From positions 42,603 to 106,602 of the forward strand of contig VFKE01000056.1 in NCBI GenBank assembly GCA_009885695.1: a DNA stretch of 64,000 bases. The letters are read 5' to 3'. The DNA is from Verrucomicrobiota bacterium. Its GTDB lineage: Bacteria; Verrucomicrobiota; Verrucomicrobiia; Verrucomicrobiales; Verrucomicrobiaceae. Under the pieces are notes generated by a model, which saw nothing but the letters and a program-made list of their open reading frames with translations, did no database searches and was not told the origin of the DNA. This document shows, in pieces, positions 18,109 through 28,105 of this stretch. How positions within the stretch are numbered: the first letter of the stretch is position 1; every line of letters starts with the position of its first letter. Both the position numbers and the translations under genes were made by a program.

Positions 18109-19596
18109 CTACTCGATGCGAAATTGCCGCAACATCGAGCCTCGCTTGAGCAGTTCCTCCTCGCTAAGGATGCCCGCGCCCTTGTAGGTGACTGCGACTT
18201 CCTGTGAGCGGCCGCTTTGTTTGTCCATCACCAGAGCCCGGACGCGCTGATTCTCGTCATAGCTGTAGGTGACGGCAATTTCGCAGCCCGCCACGCGGTC
18301 CGGCGGAACCTCCAGCGTGATGCGCCCGATCACATCCACAAAGCGCGGATCCGTATCCTCGCCCTGGGTGATGTCGACTTCGATGACCCGCTCATTGGCC
18401 TCGGAGGTCGTGTAAACCTGGCTCATGGAACAGGGAATCGGCGTGTTCTTGGCGATGACGATGGAATTTTTCACGCCTTCCTCGCCGGTCTTCGAGTTCA
18501 CGACATAAGCCAGGGTGCCGTAACTCTGGTTGCAGACTTCACGGATGCGCGCCGATCTCTTGGCGAAGATGGCCGCGCCTAGCGCGACTGCCTCGTCAAC
18601 GTTGCCGCAGGACTTGGGAGGGCTGCCGAAGAATTTTTCCAATGCCGTCTTCACTTTAGGAATGCGGGTGCTGCCGCCCACCAGCACCACATGTTCGATG
18701 TCGCCCGGCTGCAGTTTCGCGCTGGCGAGCGCTTGCTCCACCAGCATGATCGCGCGTGTCAGCAGTCGCTGCGCGATTTTCTCGAAATTCTCTCGCGTGA
18801 GATCGATACGGGCAATGCCATCCGTGTCGTTGCCGATGGTGTCGTGCACGCGATGGAGTTTGCTGAGCATCTTCTTCGCATCTTCTGCGGCATGCAGCAC
18901 CCTGCGGCGCTGGCGCTCGTCCTTGAAGAGATCGGCATTGACCTGGCTGCGGTATTGCGCGGCGTAGATATCGAGAAGCAATTCGTCAATATTTGCGCCG
19001 CCGAGATGGCGCGCGCCTTCACTGGTCAAGATGCGGATGTTTCCGCCTTCCACCTCCAAGATAGTGACATCCAACGTGCCGCCGCCCATGTCGAACACGA
19101 GCACACGACCGTGCACGCCCTGGGTCTGCGCATAGTAAACTGCGGCTGCCGTCGGTTCGTTCACCAGTCGTCGCACCTTCATGCCGGCCATCTCTGCTGC
19201 GGCGATGGTGCTCTTGCGCGCCAGTTCGTTGAAGTTTGCCGGCACGGTGATGACCACTTCATGGATGTCACCGATGATGCGCGAGCACTCGCGTTTGAGC
19301 TTCGACAGGATCAAGGCGGATATCTCCGCCGGTGTCCACTTGCGGCCGTCGATCTCCACAAAGTATTCCGGGTCGTCCATGTGACGCTTGATCTGGAAGA
19401 CCGTCCGCTCCGGATCACCTCCGTCGCGAGCGGCGCTGCCGACGAGTTTCACCTCTTCGTGGGAATCAAAAAAGACCACGGAAGGAGTGAGTCGTTCGCC
19501 GTCCGCATTGGGCACGATTTCCGGATTGCCGTCGGGCTTGAGGTAAGCCAGGCCGGAAAGAGTGGTGCCAAGATCGATTCCTACGTGTTCAGCCAT
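18109..19596 (-). CDS. DnaK-like Hsp70 with shortened C-terminus
   Basis: GIDLGTTLSGLAYL, VITVPANFNELARKSTIAAAEMAGMKVRRLVNEPTAAAVYY, LVFDMGGGTLDVTILE, VVLVGGSTRIPKVKTALEKFFG. 495 aa, ends near the SBD-beta with no obvious lid. Confidence 0.93.
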   Translation of the reverse strand: MAEHVGIDLGTTLSGLAYLKPDGNPEIVPNADGERLTPSVVFFDSHEEVKLVGSAARDGGDPERTVFQIKRHMDDPEYFVEIDGRKWTPAEISALILSKLKRECSRIIGDIHEVVITVPANFNELARKSTIAAAEMAGMKVRRLVNEPTAAAVYYAQTQGVHGRVLVFDMGGGTLDVTILEVEGGNIRILTSEGARHLGGANIDELLLDIYAAQYRSQVNADLFKDERQRRRVLHAAEDAKKMLSKLHRVHDTIGNDTDGIARIDLTRENFEKIAQRLLTRAIMLVEQALASAKLQPGDIEHVVLVGGSTRIPKVKTALEKFFGSPPKSCGNVDEAVALGAAIFAKRSARIREVCNQSYGTLAYVVNSKTGEEGVKNSIVIAKNTPIPCSMSQVYTTSEANERVIEVDITQGEDTDPRFVDVIGRITLEVPPDRVAGCEIAVTYSYDENQRVRALVMDKQSGRSQEVAVTYKGAGILSEEELLKRGSMLRQFRIE

Positions 19597-19623
19597 CTTT
19601 TTGTCGTGGTAAAATATGTGATT

Positions 19624-22600
19624 TCAGCGCGCTAATGATTCACTGGATGTCTTCACTTCGACCTTCCGAAGAACCACCTCGCGGCCGCCTCCGCCTGAAT
19701 ACAGGAAACCCGGCCTGTAGCTTTCGACGACCTTGGGCCGGGCCGGGCCCGACACGCTTTCGACAATCGCGATGCGTTGGCGAAGATCGACGTCCACCTC
19801 GGTGCCTGGCGCCACCTTGAACTCCTCGATGCCGTGTTGATCGAGAATGTCCTCAAAACTCGCCCGCAGTGTTCGCAATTGCTGATCCATTCCGCCATTG
19901 ATGCCAGGGCCGGTAACGCGCTGAATGAGGATGTCGATCAAATCGATGCGTTTAATGAGGTCGTTGGCAAAAAGAATAACGGTCTTCTCGTCCATGTTCG
20001 CGTGCAGGCTCCGCCTGAGGACTTCGTGCTTCTCCTCCAGTTCGCGCACGCGCTCCTTGAGCTTCATGGTCAGCGCAATTTCAGCTTGCTTCGCGTCTTC
20101 GGTCACACGGTGCCTTGCTTCCTCCAGGTCGCGCCCGGCTTTTTCCAGCGCACAGGCGCGGTCCTCTTCTTCCTGCCCGCGCTCAAGCCGGATTTGCTCC
20201 AGACGCTGTTGCTCCTTCGCGACGGATTCATTCAGGGCGTTCAGCTTCAGTTGCTGGGAAAGCTCCTGCTCCGCAGCCTCGCTCAAATGACGGCTGGCCA
20301 CGCGCTCCTTGGTTTCCATCATCGCCAGGGCTTCATTGAGCGAAAGCAGCTTGTCACCACTGTGAAGAAGCTCGGCATAGCGGGATTCATTGGCCGCTAT
20401 CTTGTTCAGCAATTCTTCGAGGGAAGCATCTCCGCGCTGAAGCCGCTCCCGGTTCGTCTGCAAACTCGCGGCGATCCCATCCTCCTCACGACGCAGGCTC
20501 TCGACTTGCTTCGTGAGCTCCGCCACCTGGCCAGTCAGTGTAATTTCACGCTCTCCAAGGCTTCCCTGCAAATCGGCGAGACGTTTCTCCGTCACTTCCA
20601 CTCCGCCTTGGGCCATTTGCAACCTCTTGCCTTCAAGGCTGATTTGATCACAAATCTGCCGGAGTGATTCCTCGCCTTTTGCGCACTGTTCCCGGAGCGC
20701 ATCAAGCCGGTGCGTCGCATCCACAATTTCCTGCTGAGTAACAGTCGCCAGCGCCTTGAGTTGAGCGGAATGTTCTTCCTCCAAAGTGCGCCGCGCCACC
20801 AACTCGCTCAAATTGTTCTGCGTCGCGGCCTCCTCCAGGCTCAATGCAGCACTCGTGGCACGAATGGATTCTGCTTCAGCCTTGGCTGCCTGAAGCTCCT
20901 GCGTGATCCCGGCATGTGCCTGTTCCACATGAGCGAGATTTTCCCGCTCGGCGGCAAGATGTTCCTCCAGTTCCGCGAGTTCGGCCAAGCGCTCTTGCGC
21001 TGCTTCGGCAGCCATGGTTTCACGCGCTTGTTCATCAGCTATCTCGTGCTCGATCCGGGCCAGGTCCTGGCTGAGCGCCCCTTTCCGCGCCGTCAATGCG
21101 TCAAACGTCTGCAACTCCTCCAGTCTCTGCTTAGAAATGGAATCAAGTGACACCTGTGCCTTTAGGATTTGTTGCTCGATGTCCTTCAGCTCGTTCGCAC
21201 GCCGTTCGAGCATGGTCAGTCGCTCGGCAGCCTGGGTCACTTGATTCATGGCATCTTGCGCTTCTTTTTGCTTGGAAGCCAGCGTGGCGAGGAGGACCGC
21301 AATTTCATTTCGGACTCCTCCGGCACGGTTGGTTTCCAGTTCAAGGTGATCGCGCGTCTGCTGGAGCCGCAGTTTCTCGGCCTCGTGTTCGCGTCGCAGT
21401 GTGGCCAGCGACTGGCCATGGATCCCAGCCTCATTCTGCAAGCGCAGGAGTTCCTGATGCAGAGCCTCACGCTCCTTTCGCACCGCTTCCGTTTTCGTGC
21501 GGACATCGGACTCCATCGCCCGCGTTGCAACTAGTGAATCCTTCGCCCCAACGATGCGTTGTTCGATTTCACGGTGCTCTTCGAGCCTCTGTTCCAACTC
21601 AAGGCATTTTATCTCCGCGGCGGAGAGCCGCTTCCCGGCTTCCGCGAGTTCAATGCGTTTGGCCTCCAAATTTTCAGCATTCTCCCCGAGCTGTTTTTCC
21701 ATCTTGGCGAGACTATCCTTGCGTGCCGATTCCTCATCTGCGAACTTTGCCGCTGCTTCGGTGAGTGTGACGTGTCGCTCCTCCAGTCTGGCGACAACAG
21801 CGGATTTCTCGGACACCGTAGCAACCAGGGCGTCGAGCTTGGCCTGTTGTTTCTTTGCCTCAGTCTCGGCTGCAACGGCATGCGATTCGGCCACTCGATG
21901 CCGGGCGGCAGTTTCTTCCAGCCGTTTTGTCACGGCGGCATGCTGCGACTTCACCTCTTTATGTTCCGCGAGATGCTTTTCCTTCGCGTTGGCGACCGCC
22001 AACATTTCGGCGCGATGTGTTTGCAGATCCTCCGCCGCCTGCGCCACTCCCGCGCGGGCTATTTCCAGTTCCGCCTGATGAGCGGCAGATTTACCTTCGA
22101 GTTCCGCCGTGCGTGATTCAACTTCAGCCAAACGCCTGGTTGCATCCTCCAAAGTGCGATCAAGCGTCGCGACATTTTCTTCGAGACTGGCGCGCTGTTT
22201 GGAAAGTGTCTGGATGAGCGCGTGCTGGGCACCACCTTGCTCGGCAAGGGCGGCGATCTCATGCTCCTTGTCCACGCGCTGGCGTGTCAGGGATGTGATG
22301 GCTCCCTCCAGCACGCCTTTCTGCTCCTCGGCCAGTGTGAGAGCGTTCACTGCTTCTTTTAGCCGTGATTCAGTCGCAGTAAGGGCGCGTAGCTTGGTGT
22401 TTAAGTCCTCCTCGCGTCGCGTAAGCCGGGTGATGCGTTCCTCGATGACCAGCGCAGAACTTTCCTTGTCCGCCAAGTCACGCTCAAGTTCACTGCGCCT
22501 AACAGAAAAATTCAACTCGACCTCACCATTAATTTTGCACAATTCTTCATAGCGCGTGCGAGCTCCCGCCACTTCGACATTAATGGTCCCGACTGATTTT

Positions 22601-25131
22601 TTGAGCTCCTCTTCCCGTGCGACAAGTTCCTTGATCTCACTGTTCCGTCGTTCACGTTCAGCCGACAGAGCGCCGATCTCCACTTCGTGTGCGCCGCGCT
22701 GCGACGTCAACTCTGCGATCAGCCCCTCCAGTTCAGCATGCTTCGTTTCGTGTCCGGAGATCTTGTCCCGCAGACCCGCAAGATTTTTTTCCGTTTCTGC
22801 CAGAGCGGCGGTCTTGCTTTCCAGGTCGGCGTTCCGCGCCTCCAACTCCCGCAAGCGCTTGCTTGCCTCATTGAGCGACGATTGCTTTGCGGCGAGGGCG
22901 GCGTCGAATTCTTGAGCCTTGATCGCGTGGGATTTTTGCAGCTCAGCCTGCTGTCCCGCAAAGTTCCGTTGAGCCCCGGTGAGCGCGGCCCTGGCTTCGG
23001 TGGTGCTTTTTTCCAATGCGACCCGCTCATCTTGCAGCAGGGAAAGTTTTTGCTGTGTTTCGACGAGTTCTTTCCTGGCCTCACTGTGGCCTTCCGCAGT
23101 TTCATCGACCTGTTTTCGCACCTCTTCATGGGCCATCTTCAACTCCAGCAGCGCAGCTTCCGCAGCGGACTGTTGTTCATTGACGAGCGTGAGCGCCTTG
23201 GTGGCCGTGGCCAGATGGCTGTCGGTCGCAGCCAGTTCTTCCATCCGCTTCTCGGCTGCAGTGCGACGGCCCTCGATTTCCGCAACTCCACGTTCGACTG
23301 CTTCAAGCTGTTGGTGGCGCTTGGAGATCGCCTCATCAAACTCGTGTTTTTCAGACTCCAATTGCTTTTGCTGCCGGGCAACCTCCTCTTTGGAATTCTT
23401 AATCAACGCCTCCAGCTTGATTTGCTCCGGCTGGAGTGACTGGATTCTCGCTTCGGCACCAGCCTGAAGCTGGCAGGTCTGCTGCAACTTTGCTCCTGCT
23501 GCTGCCTGCTGCTTCGCTAATGTCGCGCGCTCCTGATGAGCCGCTTCGATCCTGGCAAGCAATTCTGCATAATCCTTTTCCTGTGCGCTACGTTGCACGG
23601 CCAGGCCCTCCAACTCTTTTGCGTGAACGACGCGTTCGCGGTTGTGGCTTTCAAACTCCTGGCGCGCGGCCACAAGTTTCGTGGCGAATGCGGCCAACTC
23701 CCCTTCCTCCGCAGCACGCGTGGCGGAGAACTTCTCAAGTTCCCTGGCATGATCGGCGCGCTGGCCAGCGAAGCGCTCGACTTCATGCTGCGTCGTATTG
23801 AGCATCGCAATGAACTCTGCGTGCTCTTTTTCCATGGCCGCACGCTCGACAGAGAGCTGTTCGAGTCTCTCGGAGTGTTCATTGCGCTGTTGGGTGATGC
23901 CCTCGATTTCCTGGCGGGCGATGCTGATCTTCGCGACAAGCCCGGCATGTTCTTCCTCCCTGGCCGCGTGGTCGGCAGAGAGCTTCCCGAGTTCCCTCTC
24001 GCGATCGTCACGCTGAACGGTGAGTCTCTCGACTTCCTGACGTGTTGCATTGAGTTTCGCGATGAACTCCGCGTGCTCTTTTTCTTTGGCTGCGCGCTCG
24101 CTGGCAAGTTTTCCCAGCTGAGCGTTACTTTCAGCATCCTTGATGGAAGCAGCAGCAGCGGAATCACCTTCCTTGTGCAACACGACAAGCCGCTCCTCCG
24201 CAGCCTTGATATCGCGCGCGAGTCCTGCAAGGCGTTCTCCGGCATTTTTTGATTCATTCGAGACGCGCTCGTGATTTTTTCCCTCGACCTCCCGTTGTTC
24301 GGCAATCTGCTTCCGGGCTGCTTCACTTTCCTGGCGCAGTGTTTCGAGTGCCAGCCTGGCAGCAGCCGCTTCTTTTTTTACGTGGTCAAGTTTTTCGTTT
24401 TCATCGCGCAGATGTTGGAGCTGCACCTGTGCCTCGACGATTCCAGCTTTGAGCGCCGCATGTTGTTCCCGCAATTCTTGGGGGTCACCCTTGGCGTTGG
24501 GTGTGGGCACGGGGACAGTCGGTTGGGTCGGGTGTGGAGTGGTGCCAGCCGACTGATGCTGAGTCGGAAGCAGTGGAGTTTTGGCGACGATTTGTGAAAG
24601 AACGGACACTGTCCTGGGAATGGTGGCGCCTGCCACAGGTGCCGGGCTCGTGGGAGCAAGCGCTTGAACCTTCGGACCGAGTGTCGTCGATTCGCTGAGA
24701 GGCGATGGGGCATCCGTCGGCGCCTTCCGAAGCGGGATGAATTCCGTTTGGGGTCCGGGACCTTCGATGCTCTCGGCATCACGGCGTTTATCTTCCGCAC
24801 TCGGGGACGAACCCTTTTCTTCCCGATCAGGGCCGGGAAGATGGGTATCGCGGAAGCGCGCCTCAAGCTGCCCGAAGCGAACTTTGTCGCCCGGCTTCAG
24901 TTCGGCGCTTTCGACGCGCCTGCCATTGACGTAGGTGCCGTTGGAGCTTTTGAGGTCGGTCAGCACGTAAGCGCCGCCAGGTTGGCGGGCGAATTCAGCG
25001 TGGAAGCTGGAAATTTGATTATTGTCGATGACAATCTCGTTGCGCGGGTTGCGGCCAAGCGAGAGTCTTTCTTCGAGCAGATCGAAGATGAACTCATTGC
25101 CGTCATTGAGATTAAACGCGAGGTAGGGCAT
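19624..25131 (-). CDS. 1835-aa FHA domain / giant coiled coil / C-terminal GrpE-like fusion
   Basis: N-terminal FHA: ERLSLGRNPRNEIVIDNNQISSFHAEFARQPGGAYVLTDLKSSNGTYVNGRRV; long E/K/Q/A-rich coiled coil; C-terminal FANDLIKRIDLIDILIQRV...LEDILDQHGIEEF-type segment followed by RPGFLYSGGGGREVVLRKVEVKTS. Confidence 0.88.
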   Translation of the reverse strand: MPYLAFNLNDGNEFIFDLLEERLSLGRNPRNEIVIDNNQISSFHAEFARQPGGAYVLTDLKSSNGTYVNGRRVESAELKPGDKVRFGQLEARFRDTHLPGPDREEKGSSPSAEDKRRDAESIEGPGPQTEFIPLRKAPTDAPSPLSESTTLGPKVQALAPTSPAPVAGATIPRTVSVLSQIVAKTPLLPTQHQSAGTTPHPTQPTVPVPTPNAKGDPQELREQHAALKAGIVEAQVQLQHLRDENEKLDHVKKEAAAARLALETLRQESEAARKQIAEQREVEGKNHERVSNESKNAGERLAGLARDIKAAEERLVVLHKEGDSAAAASIKDAESNAQLGKLASERAAKEKEHAEFIAKLNATRQEVERLTVQRDDRERELGKLSADHAAREEEHAGLVAKISIARQEIEGITQQRNEHSERLEQLSVERAAMEKEHAEFIAMLNTTQHEVERFAGQRADHARELEKFSATRAAEEGELAAFATKLVAARQEFESHNRERVVHAKELEGLAVQRSAQEKDYAELLARIEAAHQERATLAKQQAAAGAKLQQTCQLQAGAEARIQSLQPEQIKLEALIKNSKEEVARQQKQLESEKHEFDEAISKRHQQLEAVERGVAEIEGRRTAAEKRMEELAATDSHLATATKALTLVNEQQSAAEAALLELKMAHEEVRKQVDETAEGHSEARKELVETQQKLSLLQDERVALEKSTTEARAALTGAQRNFAGQQAELQKSHAIKAQEFDAALAAKQSSLNEASKRLRELEARNADLESKTAALAETEKNLAGLRDKISGHETKHAELEGLIAELTSQRGAHEVEIGALSAERERRNSEIKELVAREEELKKSVGTINVEVAGARTRYEELCKINGEVELNFSVRRSELERDLADKESSALVIEERITRLTRREEDLNTKLRALTATESRLKEAVNALTLAEEQKGVLEGAITSLTRQRVDKEHEIAALAEQGGAQHALIQTLSKQRASLEENVATLDRTLEDATRRLAEVESRTAELEGKSAAHQAELEIARAGVAQAAEDLQTHRAEMLAVANAKEKHLAEHKEVKSQHAAVTKRLEETAARHRVAESHAVAAETEAKKQQAKLDALVATVSEKSAVVARLEERHVTLTEAAAKFADEESARKDSLAKMEKQLGENAENLEAKRIELAEAGKRLSAAEIKCLELEQRLEEHREIEQRIVGAKDSLVATRAMESDVRTKTEAVRKEREALHQELLRLQNEAGIHGQSLATLRREHEAEKLRLQQTRDHLELETNRAGGVRNEIAVLLATLASKQKEAQDAMNQVTQAAERLTMLERRANELKDIEQQILKAQVSLDSISKQRLEELQTFDALTARKGALSQDLARIEHEIADEQARETMAAEAAQERLAELAELEEHLAAERENLAHVEQAHAGITQELQAAKAEAESIRATSAALSLEEAATQNNLSELVARRTLEEEHSAQLKALATVTQQEIVDATHRLDALREQCAKGEESLRQICDQISLEGKRLQMAQGGVEVTEKRLADLQGSLGEREITLTGQVAELTKQVESLRREEDGIAASLQTNRERLQRGDASLEELLNKIAANESRYAELLHSGDKLLSLNEALAMMETKERVASRHLSEAAEQELSQQLKLNALNESVAKEQQRLEQIRLERGQEEEDRACALEKAGRDLEEARHRVTEDAKQAEIALTMKLKERVRELEEKHEVLRRSLHANMDEKTVILFANDLIKRIDLIDILIQRVTGPGINGGMDQQLRTLRASFEDILDQHGIEEFKVAPGTEVDVDLRQRIAIVESVSGPARPKVVESYRPGFLYSGGGGREVVLRKVEVKTSSESLAR

Positions 25132-25207
25132 TTTTTGCTTTGCGGAGAGGCAGTCTAGAATTTTTTTTATTCTTAATCAACGCGAAACAACATCTCTCAT
25201 AACCTTC

Positions 25208-26029
25208 TTGACCATGACAGCCCCCCTCTTGCCGACCGCATCGACACCAACCACCCCAGTTTTTTGCACGGCGATCTTCGGTTTAATCCTGTTGCAAGCA
25301 TCCATTGGAGTCGCAGCCGAGCCCAGTGGCGCGGAACTGGATCGCATCGGCCGGCGCATCTGGCAGAGCGAATGTGGCGGCACCGTGGAGGGGCTGACGA
25401 GCTGGAATGCAGGGGAGAACTTTGCCTCACTCGGCATCGGCCATTTCATCTGGTATCCGAAGGGTGTGCAGGGGCCGTTCGAGGAGAGCTTCCCCAAGCT
25501 GATCACCTGGTTGAAAGCGGAAGGCGTGAACCTGCCGCCGTGGCTGGCTGAGGGCAGGAAGTGTCCGTGGCTGGACAGAAAATCATTCGATGCCAGCCAT
25601 CACGGCACGCAGCAGAAGGAACTGCGCACGCTGTTGTCGGGCACGATCCGCGCGCAGGTGCGTTTCATCATCCGCAGGTTGGAGGAAGCGGTTCCGAAAT
25701 ATCGTGCTGCCGCTGGGAAACAGGCGCAGCGAGTGGAACAGAATATTTCGCAACTGCGCCAGACTGCGGCGGGAAATTTCGCCTTGATCGACTACGTGAA
25801 TTTCAAAGGCGAGGGGCTCAATCCGAAGGAGCGATATCAAGGTGAAGGCTGGGGCTTGCTTCAGGTGCTTATCGAGATGGACAGTGACGGCAAGGCAACG
25901 CCCGCCGAGCGCTTTGCAAGTGCCGCCCAGCGCGTGCTGGCCCGGCGCGTAAGGAACAGTCCACCGGAGCGCGGCGAGAAACGCTGGCTGGAAGGATGGA
26001 AAAGCCGCTGTGCTGGGTATGCGGGTTGA
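25208..26029 (+). CDS. Secreted conserved protein, possibly lysozyme-like (function uncertain)
   Basis: Signal-like FCTAIFGLILLQASIGVAAEP; RRIWQSECGGTVEGLTSWNAGENFASLGIGHFIWYPKG. Confidence 0.45.
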   Translation: MTMTAPLLPTASTPTTPVFCTAIFGLILLQASIGVAAEPSGAELDRIGRRIWQSECGGTVEGLTSWNAGENFASLGIGHFIWYPKGVQGPFEESFPKLITWLKAEGVNLPPWLAEGRKCPWLDRKSFDASHHGTQQKELRTLLSGTIRAQVRFIIRRLEEAVPKYRAAAGKQAQRVEQNISQLRQTAAGNFALIDYVNFKGEGLNPKERYQGEGWGLLQVLIEMDSDGKATPAERFASAAQRVLARRVRNSPPERGEKRWLEGWKSRCAGYAG

Positions 26030-26082
26030 TGATGCGACAAGACGGCACACTCATGCACCATGTTTTTTGTCTAAAACAGACA

Positions 26083-26754
26083 TCAAGCTCGACAGCGGTG
26101 ACGACGCAAGACCGCAAGTCCAAGACCAAGCAGAGCGAGGATGCCACGGGAAGGTTCAGGAACGGAACCGACAAGACCGCTGGCCCAGAGTGATTCGGTA
26201 GGGATTCCTCCGCCCAAAGTGGTATCCAAAGCAAATATGTTCAGACTCGCGCCGTCAGCGGGCATATTGAAGCTCTGGTCACCAAGTGATGGCCCATCAA
26301 TGGTATCCGAGCGGTAAAAGCCATACGACTCACCATTGGAAAGCACGGCCTGCGGAAGGATCCCCGTGCGTCCTGGAAACCACATGACAGCGATTTGACT
26401 TCCAAGCAAGGACGGGGAATCCGCACCGACGAGTCCCAACGCAGTCAGGTCATAAGTGTTGGACAGGTTGTATCCGTAGTCACCCGAGCCTAAATCCGAA
26501 GCGCCGATGATATCGATGATTTGCCCCCCAACACCGAAAGTGCTTCCAATCGTCAAATTGAGGCCAAGCAAGTCGGCGGACAAGGTTCCCATGTTAAAGC
26601 CACTTGCGTCAGCCACGAGTATGAGGGTGGTGTTACTGTCAATAATAGCGCCAGTTCCCGTGCGAAGGTCGGCGACATTGATATTCAGCGTCACAGTCGC
26701 CCCCGCAGGGAAGGTCAGGGCGGCGCAAGCGAGTAACGGTAGAAATTTTTTCAT
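26083..26754 (-). CDS. PEP-CTERM sorting-domain protein
   Basis: Start MKKFLPLLACAALTFPAGA; C-terminus VPEPSRGILALLGLGLAVLRRHRCRA is a PEP-CTERM tripartite signal. Confidence 0.85.
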   Translation of the reverse strand: MKKFLPLLACAALTFPAGATVTLNINVADLRTGTGAIIDSNTTLILVADASGFNMGTLSADLLGLNLTIGSTFGVGGQIIDIIGASDLGSGDYGYNLSNTYDLTALGLVGADSPSLLGSQIAVMWFPGRTGILPQAVLSNGESYGFYRSDTIDGPSLGDQSFNMPADGASLNIFALDTTLGGGIPTESLWASGLVGSVPEPSRGILALLGLGLAVLRRHRCRA

Positions 26755-26800
26755 AATCGGTATTGCACGCAATTCAAATGGGATGGCTGGAATCACTGGA

Positions 26801-27862
26801 TTAGTAGGCGTGAGTCCAAATGGAGGTGATGCCGGTTGAAATGTATTTCCGGATCAGGAATCCCGTTCCTGGCGCAATCTCCACGTTGTCCGCCACCGGA
26901 AAGTTGGTTGTCGACTGGTGCCATTTTGCAGTTTCGCTGTTGTAAAAATAAGTGGCCGCCGCCGAACGATTCACTGACGCAATGTTGTTGTCGAAAACAA
27001 TCAGCTCATCTTTCCTGCGGGGGCCGCCCGGTCCGTCGCTGGCCACGAAGGCTCCGCTGCTGATCAGGTCCATGTCCGCAAGTTTGACCGGAATCGGTCG
27101 TCCGGTGCTCACCGGGTTGTCCTGCTTGCCGGAGGGGAGTGTGGCCAGCGGCATCGAAACCGCATTCAATTCCACGTGCCCCGCACTGGTGAAAGTGGTT
27201 GAGTTTGTGATGGCGGCACTGTTGTGACGCACGATGAAATAACTGTCTGGAAGCAGAATAGTGTTGCCAGCCAGCGGGAACCCCGTATTCGCCTCCTTCC
27301 AAGCGCCAGCATGGATGAAGTATTTCTTGGTTGGCGCGAGATTGATTCCGTTGCCAATGGTGTCCGGCAGGAGCAACTCGGTGCGCCGTCCCGGCCCCAG
27401 GAGGTTCAACGAAGCGACAATTGTCGTCTGTGTCGCGGGCGGGAACAATGTGGCCAGCGTCCAGAACTTGCACACCATGAAGCCGTCATTGTTGCCGACC
27501 CCGGTAAAATTGTCCCCGGCCAGATCAATCGTCAATGAATTGCTGGTGTTGGCAGCAACCAGGTAATACATCCCTGCCTTGGGGCCGCTGAGCATCCGGA
27601 CGAAATAATGACCCGTGACGAATTGTCCGGCCGTCCAGGCAACCAAATTCTGCGGAGAGAAAGTAGCAAAACCCGTTGCTGGAAAAGTCGGGAGCCCAGA
27701 CACCCGATCCTGGACATCAATGCTCTGGCAAAACGGCACCGAGCACAGGGTGTCCGAATTTTTCAGGCAAGTGACCGTGTTGAATCCGACAGGATTTGAT
27801 TGGGCTCGAGCGCCTGCTGCAAATATCAATGCAGCCAACACCATGCAGTTGAGGATTTTCAT
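26801..27862 (-). CDS. Secreted protein resembling the TIGR02597 family
   Basis: Signal peptide MKILNCMVLAALIFAAGARAQ; NPVGFNTVTCLKNSDTLCSVPF...; family assignment from memory. Confidence 0.5.
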   Translation of the reverse strand: MKILNCMVLAALIFAAGARAQSNPVGFNTVTCLKNSDTLCSVPFCQSIDVQDRVSGLPTFPATGFATFSPQNLVAWTAGQFVTGHYFVRMLSGPKAGMYYLVAANTSNSLTIDLAGDNFTGVGNNDGFMVCKFWTLATLFPPATQTTIVASLNLLGPGRRTELLLPDTIGNGINLAPTKKYFIHAGAWKEANTGFPLAGNTILLPDSYFIVRHNSAAITNSTTFTSAGHVELNAVSMPLATLPSGKQDNPVSTGRPIPVKLADMDLISSGAFVASDGPGGPRRKDELIVFDNNIASVNRSAAATYFYNSETAKWHQSTTNFPVADNVEIAPGTGFLIRKYISTGITSIWTHAY

Positions 27863-28105
27863 TTTGGAAGTGATATCTGACCAAGATCATTATCAGCTTT
27901 TTCAGAGGGCGGCAAGTTAAATACGTCTCCATGCAGCCCTCCAAAAGCGCGCTGTTCCGACATCGACCATCCCCAGCGCTCAAACTATGAAAACCTTGAT
28001 TATCAGACAATGCAAATGAGTGGCGAAAACGTCACATTCCTCCGCTCAAATCAAGCTGGCTTCTACCTTGACTTTGCGATGTGGGCTCGGCAAGCTGAAT
28101 GGGCC

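Noticed and set aside
19777-23801. Long plus-strand ORFs (e.g. 19777-20667, 22687-23439, 21497-22078) opposite the FHA/coiled-coil gene
   Set aside because: Antisense shadows of a repetitive E/K/A/Q-rich coiled coil; Ser/Cys/Leu-rich products without domain signatures.
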